From: Anthopleura xanthogrammica
Taxonomy: Eukaryota; Cnidaria; Anthozoa; Actiniaria; Actiniidae
Direction: 5' to 3'
Length of the DNA stretch: 64,000 bases
NCBI GenBank assembly: GCA_964019055.1
Contig: OZ025207.1
Location: 23,814,617-23,878,616, forward strand
Below are positions 10,535 to 21,369 of this stretch, piece by piece. The notes below the pieces were generated by a model. That model saw nothing but the letters and a program-made list of their open reading frames with translations, ran no database searches and was not told where the DNA came from. Made by a program: the position numbers and the translations under genes. Each line of letters opens with the position of its first letter. Positions within the stretch are counted from its first letter, which is position 1.

Positions 10535-11534
10535 TGCCTTTATAATGTAAACCAAACTAAAATTACTAAATTTGAAGACAGGAGGACAGAAAATATTTCC
10601 TATATCAAATAGGGATAAGGAGAGCTTTCTCAACTGTGTTTTCGACAGAAATTACACTCAGTTTGATGCTGGCAAAATGCCTGCAAGAACATGATGATCT
10701 GATTGGCTAATACTGTTAACAGTTCAATCTTTGTCTAGTTGAACTGGTTTAACAGTGTGTCTGCCCTGTAAAATAATATAAATGGCTTTTAACTCAATCA
10801 ATCCATTGTTAAAGTGCACCTAACCCCTGATACTTTAAGCATTGATTCTAAATGAAGTGAATACATGTAGTTGAATGGTGAAATATTTCTTCCTTTGAGT
10901 ATTGCATCTTTAAAGTACACCTAACCCTGGCTTATCTGATTTCCAATTTTACATTAAAACTATGATGCTGTGAAGCACTTCTGTGAAGAAAAAATTTAAT
11001 TTTAATAAATTCCTGATTTTAAAATCCATTTTTTTCTTGAGTTTGCAGAAGTGCTCCACAACATTATTGGTTTCATATAAAATTGGAAACTTGTCAGATA
11101 GAGGTTTGGTTTCCAAAACATTTACTGTAAATTTGGTGTCTTTTAATGGCCAGTGTTTAGTATTACAAGAAAAACAAATAAAGACCGGTATCCAGAAGGT
11201 CACAGGTTCTATTCCTGTGAGCAGGACTTGAATTTCTTTCCAAGCCCCTGTACAAGATAGTGACAATTGAAAAGCTTTTCTATCAAAACAAATACACTAA
11301 AAGCCTGCAATGATGTCACAGTCATTAACATATTGGAAGTATAAACCTTCATAACTTCAAGACACAACACTCAAATAAAGAAATATTTTACTATTCAACT
11401 ATTCACTTCATATACTGTAGAATCAATACTGAAAGTATTGTATCGTGGGTTACCTACACTTTAAACTATCATACATGTAGCAAAGCAAACTGTTCTTGAT
11501 GATAATGATAACATTTAGTGTGTAGCCACAACTT
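10535..11534. other. 3' flank of TRIM copy C
   Basis: Noncoding DNA. The neighbouring flank at ~9880-10100 aligns with the flanks of F and G. Around 11165-11265 a GGTTCTATTCC B-box-like motif and its surroundings suggest an old tRNA-derived SINE remnant (weak). No supported gene. Confidence 0.45.
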
Positions 11535-13676
11535 CTACCTCAAAAAGAACACCATACCAGATGTATAAGCAGTAACCAATAGCTTTCCATCATTCAGCAT
11601 AGTCATATATACAGGATCCTTGATTTTATCTTGTGTCTTGCCCACAATACGACCATTGCGGGTGACTTTCTGAACACGATTGTTTTTACGATCACAAACC
11701 AACAAATGATGGTCATTATCAATAGCCAAGCCCAATGGTCCATTCAGCAGACCATCAGCACTGCCGTACCCACCAATCTTCGATATTCTAGTCGGTACAT
11801 TATCTTTCTTCTCAAATACATGAATGACGTGATTATTTTGATCACTAACGTAAAACAGTCCATCATGTGTTATCACATCAACTGGATCAAACTTGTCTTC
11901 CATTGTCAAACCAAACTGATATTGGTAGTCACCATCTCTTGTGAAGACTTGAACACGATGATTATAACGATCACACACAATGATGCTACCATCGTCATCG
12001 ATATGTACTCCACAGGGTTTACTAAACTGTCCATTACTGTTACCATGGCTTCCAAAGGTTTTAATCAATGCTCCTGTTGTAGTGTTCACTATACAGATTC
12101 TATGATTACCACAGTCTGCTATGACTAAATCTGTATAATTCAGAAATGCTAAACCTTCAGGATTACTTAGCTGTCCCTGTACACTACCATATGTCATTAA
12201 GAGATCTCCACCAGTGTTGAACACATGGACACATCGAGAAGATGCACCAGCAGCAACAGCGATTCTGCCATTCTCTTTGTTTACTGCTACACCACTGGAC
12301 GTAGATCCTATATTTACACCTTTCGTGGTAAACTGTCCTGTTATTCTTATTTCCTTTGGCTTGACATTCACCACTAGTGGACTGTTAGACACATGATTCC
12401 CATTCACTTGAACCTCTGCTGTCAGTTGACCAGCTACTTTAGCCATGAATTCAACTTCTATTCTCCCATCAGTCCTCACATCTTTCTCTTCTATATCCAC
12501 GTCATCTTCAGGACTGATTCGAATGTCTACAACATCACGTGTATTAATACTATCCAGTCCTGTCAACGTTTTAGTTATCACTATCAACTTATGTTGTCTT
12601 GCAGCTTCTGGCTCACCCTCCACCTGAATAGTGCACATCTTATGGTCTGTTTTGGAATCATATGTTTGTATTTCTCCAAGGCCTTTATTCACTTGTTGCT
12701 CCAGCTCTTGGTTAGGAAAAAAGGCAATTCCTAAGGATAGTGGGATTGGGTTGAAGACGAATTTCTCTGAGCATTGTGTCTCTTGAATGTTGATCATTTC
12801 ACTTGCCAGTCCTCTTTCCATCACATTCTTGATGTATTCCTTGACGGCTGGAATATGATGAATTATATTCAAGTTTGTTGTAGCTGTTTCCAACTTTTCG
12901 TCGATTTGTTTCAGCAGTTCTCTTTCTTTTTCTTGTAGTATTTGAATCATTTTTTTGGTTTTGTTTTTCACTTCTTCTTTGGCCTTTTCTCCTTGTTGTT
13001 TGATTTTGTTAGCAATGTTTTCTTGTTGTTGCTTTTCCTTATCATTTAATCTCAACTGCTCCAGTACCTGGAGATGCTTTGAAATTACAGCTTTCTTGAT
13101 CGAAGCAAACTTCTCTAATGATATTGGCTTATGATCCTTGTGATCGTCTTTCAAGCATGACACACAAATCATTGCGTCACAGTCTTCACAAAATAACTCT
13201 AGCCTTTGATGAGGGTGACTTTTACAAGGAGTTTCTCTCGTTATTATGAACTCCATATCTTCTTTCTTCAAATTTGCCAGACGAACGACCTTGTGATCTT
13301 TGATAAACTCTGAATGGTATTTCTTGCATTCCTCACACATCGAGCGATCACAGTCAAAACAATACCAAGATGCTGGTGAATGACTGTCAGAAACAGAACA
13401 AACCTTTTCTCCTTCTACCAAGGCCAGACCCTTCAAGATTCTTGAATGTAGTAGACTTGGCTGTAGATCTTCGACAGTGCTTGGTTCTGGTAGAGACGTT
13501 TGTGATTTACATTGAGGACACTTGAAGACGTTGACTTCGTCGATCAGCTCGGTGTGTCTTTTGATGCAAGGCTTACAAAATGTGTGAAAACACTGTAAGA
13601 TCTTGGGTTCAATAAGTTTATCATTACACAAGGAACACTGGACGTCCTTTTTCAACTCGACAAGGAAAGATTCCAT
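11535..13676 (-). CDS. TRIM-NHL protein, copy C
   Basis: An intronless 713-residue frame starting at the conserved MES methionine; an in-frame TAG lies upstream at about 13731, so this start is firm for this copy. The full set is present: C3HC4 RING (~14-56), two B-boxes (~93-182), coiled coil, filamin repeat and six NHL repeats. The RING carries CPQC rather than CIRC or CVRC at its last ligand pair, as G carries CPRC. The first NHL blade differs most from the sister copies (Gly/Ser/Ala-rich, ~460-500) while the RING and B-boxes are nearly unchanged. A TATA-like box lies ~52 bp upstream. Confidence 0.95.
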   Translation of the reverse strand: MESFLVELKKDVQCSLCNDKLIEPKILQCFHTFCKPCIKRHTELIDEVNVFKCPQCKSQTSLPEPSTVEDLQPSLLHSRILKGLALVEGEKVCSVSDSHSPASWYCFDCDRSMCEECKKYHSEFIKDHKVVRLANLKKEDMEFIITRETPCKSHPHQRLELFCEDCDAMICVSCLKDDHKDHKPISLEKFASIKKAVISKHLQVLEQLRLNDKEKQQQENIANKIKQQGEKAKEEVKNKTKKMIQILQEKERELLKQIDEKLETATTNLNIIHHIPAVKEYIKNVMERGLASEMINIQETQCSEKFVFNPIPLSLGIAFFPNQELEQQVNKGLGEIQTYDSKTDHKMCTIQVEGEPEAARQHKLIVITKTLTGLDSINTRDVVDIRISPEDDVDIEEKDVRTDGRIEVEFMAKVAGQLTAEVQVNGNHVSNSPLVVNVKPKEIRITGQFTTKGVNIGSTSSGVAVNKENGRIAVAAGASSRCVHVFNTGGDLLMTYGSVQGQLSNPEGLAFLNYTDLVIADCGNHRICIVNTTTGALIKTFGSHGNSNGQFSKPCGVHIDDDGSIIVCDRYNHRVQVFTRDGDYQYQFGLTMEDKFDPVDVITHDGLFYVSDQNNHVIHVFEKKDNVPTRISKIGGYGSADGLLNGPLGLAIDNDHHLLVCDRKNNRVQKVTRNGRIVGKTQDKIKDPVYMTMLNDGKLLVTAYTSGMVFFLR

Positions 13677-13727
13677 GATTTCTTGAGGGATAGAATTGTC
13701 TGGAGACTCGTGTCTCGACTGTCGACC

Positions 13728-13738
13728 CTATATATTTA
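13728..13738 (-). promoter_or_regulatory. TATA-like box upstream of TRIM copy C
   Basis: Minus-strand TAAATATATAGG lies 52-62 bp before the ATG and corresponds to the boxes of A, B and G. The function is inferred. Confidence 0.4.
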
Positions 13739-15146
13739 GAGCAGGCGTTCCTGGTTGTACATGGGGAGGATTGGGGCGAAGCATAGGCAGCCCAAGCTGT
13801 GTTTTAGGGCCACTTGGTTTACTTTCTTTTTTCTGCCCGTGCAACCATTTTGTTGACTATGTTTTAATTTCCTTGAAGCTGAACAATGGAGATCGTGTTT
13901 TATTGGTTGCTCATCTTGCACAGGGTGTCTTTTACGGTATAACTTCGAACTCGTAAACGTTTACTTGAGAAAATACATTGAAGGAGAAGTCAGAGGGGCG
14001 TAGCGAAGTCTCGATCATAAGGGGAAGGTAGCTAGAAGAGGGCGATTTTCCATTTTCCCGCCATATCCCATGGCTTATTTGTGGAGCCTTGTTTAACGTA
14101 GTTTTTAGGGAGGCTGCGAGATACTGTGTGTAATGCGATTGATTAGAATGCCATAGTATATATTTTTCTGCGGGAAAATTTAAATAGAACTGGCGCGTGA
14201 AATTGCCTGGTATCATATAACCGATCTGTGTATACAGGTATTTCAAAAACGCTGAATACTGAATACTGCATACTGAAAGTGCATTCCAAGACCGAAATGC
14301 ATATTGGGTCATGTAATATTGTCAGTAAAATAAATAATCATCATTTATTTTATTTTTAGTGCATTCCATCCGAAACAATATACCAGCTACATATAGAGAG
14401 CAAATCGCTGTATATTTACTTTTTATTTCAAATTAATGAGACCCACAATGCCCTTTGGGCTTGGTATGCACTATTCAGTATGCATTATTCCGTATTCAGC
14501 GTTTTTTTTAAAATGGCTGTATATTTTCACTGAATTACGACAGTTTTAGGAGGTTTTTATAATTTGTATCTTACCTGTCAAGTAGTTTGTTGGAATTTCG
14601 CGCGTGACCTAAAATTGTCCCAAGCAGCGTGTGACGCAAAGAAAGCACAGATAAAATGATGCTTGAAGGATGGTAGCAAAATATTGGATAAAATATATAT
14701 AGGTCTTGGAATCATGCCCTGTTGCGCAATACCAAATTGAAATTAATCATTCAAATTCTGATGAATGAATGAATGGGTGAATGGATGAATGGGTGAATGG
14801 GTGAATGGGTGAATGGGTGAATGGGTGAATGGATGAATGAACGAATGAACGAATGAAAGAATGGTTGAATAGAAAAGTGATTGAGAAGAAGATAACGCTA
14901 TAACAACCTGGTTCATTAGAAAAGCAAAAGAGACTAATTGAATAATAATTTTCACAATACAAGTTTTATTCGTCAAATTTAAAAATAACGATGTTTTAAA
15001 AGCGATTATAAAAGTTATGCCGTTCGTGTGTTGGAAACTGTTCTGTATTCATTTGATAAACAAAAGGAAGATAAGGACCTGTGATGGTAATGTTAAAACT
15101 TGGTCAGTTCTACCAACAACGTTAAGCCCTATCAGCACACCCCTTG
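13739..15146. other. Type I upstream flank of copy C
   Basis: Homologous to the flanks of A and D. At ~14400-14440 it preserves the site where A carries two TTAA elements. A GAATGGGTGAATG minisatellite is at 14759-14865. No supported gene; minus-strand frames over the minisatellite are artefacts. Confidence 0.6.
14759..14865. repeat. GGTGAATG minisatellite
   Basis: About ten tandem 8-bp units (GGTGAATG and variants). It is longer here than in the homologous tracts of A, D and G. Confidence 0.85.
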
Positions 15147-15328
15147 CAGTGGCGGATCCAGAATTTTACAAAGGGGGGTTCCATTTCGTCTTCACTCTTT
15201 CAACAACTGATACGTAAAACTTCATTGCAGGACGCATTCTCATTATTTCATGTGCCCCTTTTCAAAGGGTCTGATGCTCAAAGGGGGGTTCCGTGGAACC
15301 CATGGAACCCCCTCTGGATCCGCCACTG
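15147..15328. mobile_element. 182-bp MITE, CAGTGGCGGATCCAG family
   Basis: Ends CAGTGGCGGATCCAGA and complement. The 5-bp direct repeat CCTTG flanks it (15142-15146, 15329-15333). The homologous sites in A and D show one uninterrupted target. Related ends occur at 46430, 48933 and 59891. The superfamily is not assigned. Confidence 0.85.
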
Positions 15329-15449
15329 CCTTGCACTGAACGCTTTAGTATTTCATTTGTATCATCTTGTTAAACGTGGTTTTTTTTTTATATATGCAGC
15401 AGTTAACAAGTTATGAAGCTAGAGCAAAATAGCCAACTTTCGATATTCT

Positions 15450-15576
15450 GGTTGAGTGATCACGTACAAAGCAATCCAAGGCTTTGCTCCGGGGAAACAA
15501 GAGAATATATTAGGATTACTCCATTCTTTCCCTGGAGCCTCGTCTTGAATTGCTTTGTGCGCACGATCACTCAACC
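15450..15576. mobile_element. Foldback element GGTTGAGTGATC...
   Basis: Inverted arms of about 45 bp start GGTTGAGTGATCACG and end CGATCACTCAACC. Only the right half survives upstream of A (~4400-4450). Noncoding. Confidence 0.6.
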
Positions 15577-15872
15577 CCCCCCCCCCCCTCCCTTCTCCCC
15601 CATGTATATATATATAGAGAGAGGGGCGGGGATGCTAGTGGGAAATTTTGAAAATGACTCCTAAAAGGTACAAAAATTCTCTTTCTCGTAGTCACAGCAA
15701 TCGAAAGTTTCATCTCTAAATGGTACCAAATGACGCTAATTTTACAGCATTTTAGTTAGTTTTTCGTTTGAACACCCTAAAAGGTACCGAATAATGAAAA
15801 TCAACCCCTAAAAGGTACGACGAGCATCCCCGCCCCTTTCATATCGGAGTCCCCCACCCCCCCCCCCCCCCC
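15575..15872. mobile_element. Poly-G/poly-C ended MITE
   Basis: Runs of C at both ends and inverted GGGGATGCT / AGCATCCCC blocks inside. Interior AAAGGTACC motifs match the copy upstream of A. CACTCAACC lies at both flanks (15568-15576, 15881-15889), consistent with an 8-9 bp target duplication. Confidence 0.65.
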
Positions 15873-16355
15873 TTAGGGCACTCAACCAGATTATTAAAAG
15901 TGGGCTATTGAAGAGGGTCTTCCTCACCTGAATCTACTAATATTCAAAGCATTTTAGCAAAGCATTTTAGGGATAATCAAGGCAGTTGCCTTCGAAAGAT
16001 TTAGACTAGACTGACGTAAATATGCTACAAAATCTATGACAAGCAAAAACTAAACCGAGAAGTGTCTTACTGCTCATCAACTGTTCTTGATAATGATGAT
16101 AACAACATGTCATATATCCAGTACGTAAAGCTATCTATCTACCGTATACCTACAGGTTTAACGTTATGCAAGCACACCTTATATTTACAATCATATATCT
16201 TACTTTTTACTCTGATGATAGAAGCTAAGTACAGTTTTCTCTCCCACTTGAGATTTAGTTGAGATTTTCTTCTGCAACAAGTTTCAAGTGCAAACATTTT
16301 CACGAAAATCATCTTCATCAACATCATAATCGTTCTCAAATTATCAGTATTCCTT
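15873..16355. other. 3' flank of TRIM copy D
   Basis: Noncoding, homologous to 5004-5684 but without the 184-bp MITE. It shares the CCTACAGGTTTAACG segment with the flank of E. Confidence 0.6.
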
Positions 16356-18494
16356 CTACTTCACGAGCCACACACAAGAACTATTGACCAATATCTGACC
16401 ATCATTCAACACAGCTATATCGACAGGATTCTTGATTTCATCGCATGTCTTGCCTACAAAACGACCATCCAGGGTGAATTTCTGAACACGATTATTATCA
16501 GCATCACAAACAAGTAGATGATTGTCATTATCAATAGCCAAGCCTAGTGGTCTACTCAGCTGACCATTAGCACTCCCTTTACTACCAATCGTCGATATTC
16601 TAGTTCGTACGTTACCTTTCTTCTCAAATACATGAATGACGTGATTTTTACCATCACTGACGTAAAACAGTCCATCATGTGTTATTACATCAAATGGATC
16701 AAACTTGTCATGTGCTGTCAAACCAAACTGATATTGATAGTCACCGTCTCTTGTGAAGACTTGAACACGATGATGATCACGATCACACACAATGATGTTA
16801 CCATCCTCATCAACGTGCACTCCAAATACACACTGACTAAACACTTTCTCACCGTTACCTTGGTTACCAAACGTTTTGATCAATATCCCTGTTGTTATGG
16901 TCACTATACATATTCTATGATTACCCCGGTCTGCTATGACTAAATCTGTATCATTCAGGAATGCTAAGCCCCGGGGATAAAACAATTGCCCCTGTGCACT
17001 ACCTTTACTACCATACGTCAGTAGGAGATCTCCATTAGCCTTGAATACACGGACACAGTGAGAATAAGAATCAGCGACAGCGATCCTACTATTATCTCTG
17101 TTTACTGCTATACCCGTAAAACGTGATTTAGTATCCAAACCTTTCACGTTAAACTGTCCTGTTATTCTCATTTCCTGTGGTTTCACATTCATCACTAGTG
17201 GACTGTTAGATACATGATTCCCATTCACTTGAACCTCTGCTGTCAGTTGACCAGCTACTTTAGCCATGAATTCAACTTCTATTCTCCCATCAGTCCTCAC
17301 ATCTTTCTCTTTTATATCCACGTCATCTTCAGGTCTGATTTGAACGTCTACAACATCACGTGTATTAATACTATCCAGTCCTGTCGAGGTTTTAGTTATC
17401 ACTATCAACTTATGTTGTCTTGCAGCTTCTGGCTCACCCTCCACCAGAATAGTGCTCATCGTATGGTCTGTTTTGTAATACGTTTGTATATCTCCAAGTC
17501 CTGTATTCACTTGTTGAACCAGCTCTTGGTTAGGAAAAAAGTTAATTCTTGAGGATAGTGGAATTGGGTTGAAGATTAATTTCACCAAGCATTGTGTCTC
17601 TTGAATATTGATCATTTCACTTGCCAGTCCTCTTTCTATCACATTCTTGATGTATTCCTTGACTGCTGGAATATGATGAATTATATTCAAGTTTGTTGTG
17701 GCTGTGTCCAGCTTCTCGTCGATTTGTTTCAGCAGTATTCTTTCCTTTTCTTGTAGCATCTGGATCAGTTTCTTGGTTGTGTCTTTGACTTCTTCTTTGG
17801 CCTTTTCTCCTTGTTGTTTGATTTTGTTAGCAATGTTTTCTTGTTGTTGCTTTTCCTTGTCATCTAATCTCAACTGCTCCAGTACCTGCAGATGCTTTGA
17901 CAATACAGCTTTCTTGATCGAAGCAAACTTATCTAATGTTATTGTTTTATGATGCTTGTGATCGTATTTCCAACATGACACACAAACCTTTTCATCACAG
18001 TCTTCACAGAACGACTCTAGCCTGTGATGAGGGTGAATTTTACAAGGATTTTCTCTCGTTATTATGAACTCGATATCTTCTTTCTTCAAATCAGCCAGAC
18101 AAACGAATTTGTGATCTTTGACAAACATTGAATGGTATTTCATGCATTCCTCACACATCGAGCGATCACAGTCAAAACAATACCAAGAAGCTGGTGAATG
18201 ACTGTCAGAAACAGAACAAACCTTTTCTCCTTCTACCAACGCCAGACCCTTCAAGATTCTTGAATGTAGTAGACTTGGCTGTAGATCTTCGACGCTGATT
18301 TGTTCTGGTAGAGACGTTTGTGATTTGCATCGAACACACTTGAAGACGTTGACTTCGTCGATCAGCTCGGCGTGTCTTTTGATGCAAGGCTTACAAAATG
18401 TGTGGAAACACTGTAAGATCTTGGGTTCAATAAGTTTATCATTACACAAGGAACACTGAACGTCCTTTTTCAGCTCGACAAGGAAAGATTCCAT
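16356..18494 (-). CDS. TRIM-NHL protein, copy D
   Basis: An intronless 712-residue frame from the conserved ATG; an upstream extension to 18536 would need a TTG start and is rejected. C3HC4 RING, B-box 1, B-box 2, coiled coil, filamin repeat and six NHL repeats are all present. B-box 2 diverges locally (DEKVCVSCWKYDHKHH) but keeps its Cys/His ligands. The third NHL blade holds copy-specific changes. It is expected to act as a cytoplasmic E3 ubiquitin ligase by family; the target is unknown. Confidence 0.95.
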   Translation of the reverse strand: MESFLVELKKDVQCSLCNDKLIEPKILQCFHTFCKPCIKRHAELIDEVNVFKCVRCKSQTSLPEQISVEDLQPSLLHSRILKGLALVEGEKVCSVSDSHSPASWYCFDCDRSMCEECMKYHSMFVKDHKFVCLADLKKEDIEFIITRENPCKIHPHHRLESFCEDCDEKVCVSCWKYDHKHHKTITLDKFASIKKAVLSKHLQVLEQLRLDDKEKQQQENIANKIKQQGEKAKEEVKDTTKKLIQMLQEKERILLKQIDEKLDTATTNLNIIHHIPAVKEYIKNVIERGLASEMINIQETQCLVKLIFNPIPLSSRINFFPNQELVQQVNTGLGDIQTYYKTDHTMSTILVEGEPEAARQHKLIVITKTSTGLDSINTRDVVDVQIRPEDDVDIKEKDVRTDGRIEVEFMAKVAGQLTAEVQVNGNHVSNSPLVMNVKPQEMRITGQFNVKGLDTKSRFTGIAVNRDNSRIAVADSYSHCVRVFKANGDLLLTYGSKGSAQGQLFYPRGLAFLNDTDLVIADRGNHRICIVTITTGILIKTFGNQGNGEKVFSQCVFGVHVDEDGNIIVCDRDHHRVQVFTRDGDYQYQFGLTAHDKFDPFDVITHDGLFYVSDGKNHVIHVFEKKGNVRTRISTIGSKGSANGQLSRPLGLAIDNDNHLLVCDADNNRVQKFTLDGRFVGKTCDEIKNPVDIAVLNDGQILVNSSCVWLVK

Positions 18495-18545
18495 GTTTTC
18501 TTGAGGGCTAGAATTGTCTGAAGACGCGTGTCTCAACTGTCGAGC

Positions 18546-18556
18546 CCTTATTTAGA
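18546..18556 (-). promoter_or_regulatory. Degenerate TATA-like box upstream of copy D
   Basis: The homologous A/T box is shortened here (minus-strand TAAATAAGG). Promoter role is uncertain. Confidence 0.25.
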
Positions 18557-19461
18557 GCAGGCGTTCCTGGTTGTACATGGCCATGGGGAAGATTGGAGCG
18601 AAGCACAGGCAGCCCAAACTTGGTTTAGTTTCTTTTTCTGTTGACTATGTTTTAATTTCCTTGAAGCTGAACAATGGAGATCGTGTTTTATTGGTTGCTC
18701 ATCTTGCACAGGGTGTCTTTTACGGTATAACTTCGAACTCGTAAACGTTTACTTTAGAAAATACATTGAAGGAGAAGTCAGAGGCGTAGCGAAGTCTCGA
18801 TAAGGGGAAGGTAGCTAGAGGGGGGAGATTTTCCATTTTCCCGCCATATCCCATGGCTTATTTGTGGAGCCTTGTTTACAGTAGTTGTTAGAGAAGCTGC
18901 GAGATACTGTGTGTAATGCGATTGATTAGAATGCCATAGTATATATTTTTCTGTGGGAAAATTTAAATTGAACTGACGCATGAAATTGCCTGGTATCATA
19001 TAACCGATCTGTGTAGTCACCTGCGTATACAGCTATTTCAAAAACGTTGAATACTGAATACTGCATACTGAATAGTGCATTCCAAGACCGAAATGCATAT
19101 TGGGTCATGTAATACTGTCAGTAAAATAATTAATCATTATTTATTTTATTTTTAGTGCATTCCATCCGAAACAAAATAATAGCTACATATAGAGAGCAAA
19201 TCACTGTATATTTAATTTTTATTTGGAATTAATTAATGAGACCCACAATGCCCTTTGGTCTAGGATCGGAATGCACTATTCAGTATGCAGTATTCCGTAT
19301 TCAACGTTTTTTTTAAATGGCTGTATATTTTCACTGAATTACGAAAGTTTTAGAAGATTTTTATAATTTGTATCTTACCTGTCAAGTAGTTTGTTGGAAT
19401 TTCGCGCGTGACCTAAAATTGTCCCAGGTAGTGTGTCACGCAAAGAAAGCACCGATAAAAT
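18557..19461. other. Type I upstream flank of copy D
   Basis: Noncoding and homologous to the flanks of A and C. The stretch near 19200-19230 retains the intact TTAA target used by two elements in A. No gene seen. Confidence 0.6.
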
Positions 19462-19863
19462 CACAGGGAGCCCAATTGAGATAAAAGTAAACGGTGAAAA
19501 TAAAATTTAAATTATATTGACACAAATCCACACGTAGGATACCATAGGGGAATTATATAGGAAAACAAAGGCGCGCGTATGAAGCTTTATCCCTGACAAA
19601 ATGAGCTGTCGACAAATCGAGCATGCCTTTTGCTATTCGATCGTTTGGACTACTAAATCGAACAGCTCATATATCGAATTGGTACCTAAAACGAACGGCA
19701 CGATTTCAAATCGAGCTCCCACACCAAACAAATCGAGCGTTTGCTTAATTAATCAACTGGCTGCTTTGTAACTCGAGCGATTGCTTCAGTTCCAAGGTGA
19801 GACCAACCAATACGATTACCCAACATACCATGCGAGTGTAGTATCTAAATTGGGCTCCCTGTG
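19462..19863. mobile_element. 402-bp TIR element CACAGGGAGCCCAATT
   Basis: Inverted ends CACAGGGAGCCCAATT and complement, flanked by the 7-bp direct repeat ATAAAAT (19455-19461, 19864-19870). The homologous site in C reads through without it. The interior has several AATCGAGC / CTCGAG motifs. No protein. Confidence 0.85.
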
Positions 19864-20044
19864 ATAAAATGATGCTTGAAGGATGGTAGCAAAATATTGG
19901 ATAATATATATATATATAGGTGTTGGAATTATGCCCTGTTGCGCAATACCAAATTGAACTTAATCATTCGAATTCTGATGAATGGATGAATGAACGAATG
20001 AAAGAATGAATGAATAGAAAAGTGATTGAGAAGAAGATAACGCT

Positions 20045-20287
20045 TTATAAAATAACTTTGATATTACGCGCGCTCTGATTGGTCAAAAAGCCATGTTTTA
20101 TGAGAGCATAATACATGCTCACGTCATTTTTTTTCTCTCTCGAAAAGTTAGTTATTTTATAAAAGCAATAAAAAACAGTTTTCCGTGTCGCGTCGTGGTT
20201 TCCTACGCTTCTCTCGTGTTCTCTCCACATCCCGCGTGTCTTTATCAGAGTATAATACACGGAATACTGTTTTTTATTCCTTAAATA
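20045..20287. mobile_element. MITE-like insertion in the D flank
   Basis: About 240 bp present here but absent from the homologous flanks of A and C, which run directly from GATAACGCTAT to AACAACCTGG. It contains GCGCTCTGATTGGTCA and AATAC-rich segments. The ends are only loosely inverted. Confidence 0.55.
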
Positions 20288-20622
20288 ACAACCTGGTTCA
20301 TTAGAAAAGCAAAAGAAACTAATGGAATAATAATTTTCACAATACAAGTTTTATCGTCAAACTTAAAAATAACGATGTTTTAAAAGTGATTATAAAAATT
20401 ATGCCGTTCGTGTGTTGGAAACTGTTCTGTATTCATTTGATAAACAAAAGGAAGATAAGGTACCTGTGATGGTAATGTTAAAACTTGGTCAGTTCTACCA
20501 ACAACGTTAAGCCCTGTCAGCACACCCTTTGCACTAAACGCCTTAGTATTTCTAAGATAATTTGCATCATCTTGGTAAACGTTCTTGTTCTTGCAGTTAA
20601 TCAACAAATAATGAAGTTAAGC

Positions 20623-20933
20623 GGGGGGGGGGGGGGGGGGGGGGGGAGAAGGGGAACTTCGGGTCGTTTCATACGGGGATGCTCCGCCCGGACTCTCGAC
20701 CCCTTACCCTTTGATATACCAAATTTCAGCAAAAAGTTAACCCTTTTATATACCTTTTTGCCTGAAAAGGGTACCCCGTTCGTATACGTTTGAAGAAAAG
20801 CTGCCCCTTTTTATACCAAAACTTAAAAATTTCCACCCCTTTTCTATACCTGTGGCCTAAAAAAGGTACCCCTTTCGGGCGGAGGATCCCCGTATAGTCC
20901 ATTATAGGGAGTACCCCCCCCCCCCCCCCCCCC
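20623..20933. mobile_element. Poly-G/poly-C ended MITE (GGGGATGCTCC type)
   Basis: Begins with ~24 G and ends with ~17 C. Inverted TACGGGGATGCTCCGCC blocks lie inside, and the interior holds AAGGTACCCC repeats. Near-identical 8-bp flanks (AGTTAAGC, AGCTAAGC) suggest a target duplication. Close relative at 52413-52690. Confidence 0.7.
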
Positions 20934-21369
20934 GGGAGCTAAGCAAAGCATTTATAAGGATAATCAAGGAAGTTGCCTTGGAAACATTTAGACTTGAAGT
21001 GATATGCTACAAAATCTGCGACGCGCAAAAACTAAACCGAGAAGTAAATTAACTGTTCTTGATAATGATGATAGTAAACCATTTTCACTGCTAAGTAACC
21101 GCTCATAGCTAGGCGTGGTTAAGTTATGGGAAATCGGGAAGCCCTGCGCTAATTCGCTCACTGCTCATATGTGTACCGCATCCGACCAAACGATATCTAC
21201 AGGTAGGTTTAAAGGGTCGTGCGGAGGAAAAGATGATGGAGATTGTTAGCATAATACTCTCCCAAAACTCAAAACAAAACCATTCTTATTTATTTCTCCA
21301 AAATTGCTATTAAATGCATGGATTCCATGGATCTGCAAATGCCATTCCCTTGGATACTAATTCCACAGA
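20934..21369. other. Broken 3' flank of the E unit and start of the foreign block
   Basis: Up to about 21072 this is TRIM 3'-flank sequence, which resumes near 35890 before copy E. From 21073 on, the sequence does not belong to the TRIM unit. No gene is seen. Confidence 0.55.

Noticed and set aside
14743..14976. Minus-strand frame with HPFTHSPI repeats
   Set aside because: Translation of the GGTGAATG minisatellite.
17214..17552. Plus-strand ~112-residue frame recurring in several TRIM copies (also near 194, 6546, 12393, 37621)
   Set aside because: It recurs because the sense genes are paralogous; it is antisense to the filamin-coding region and has no features of its own.
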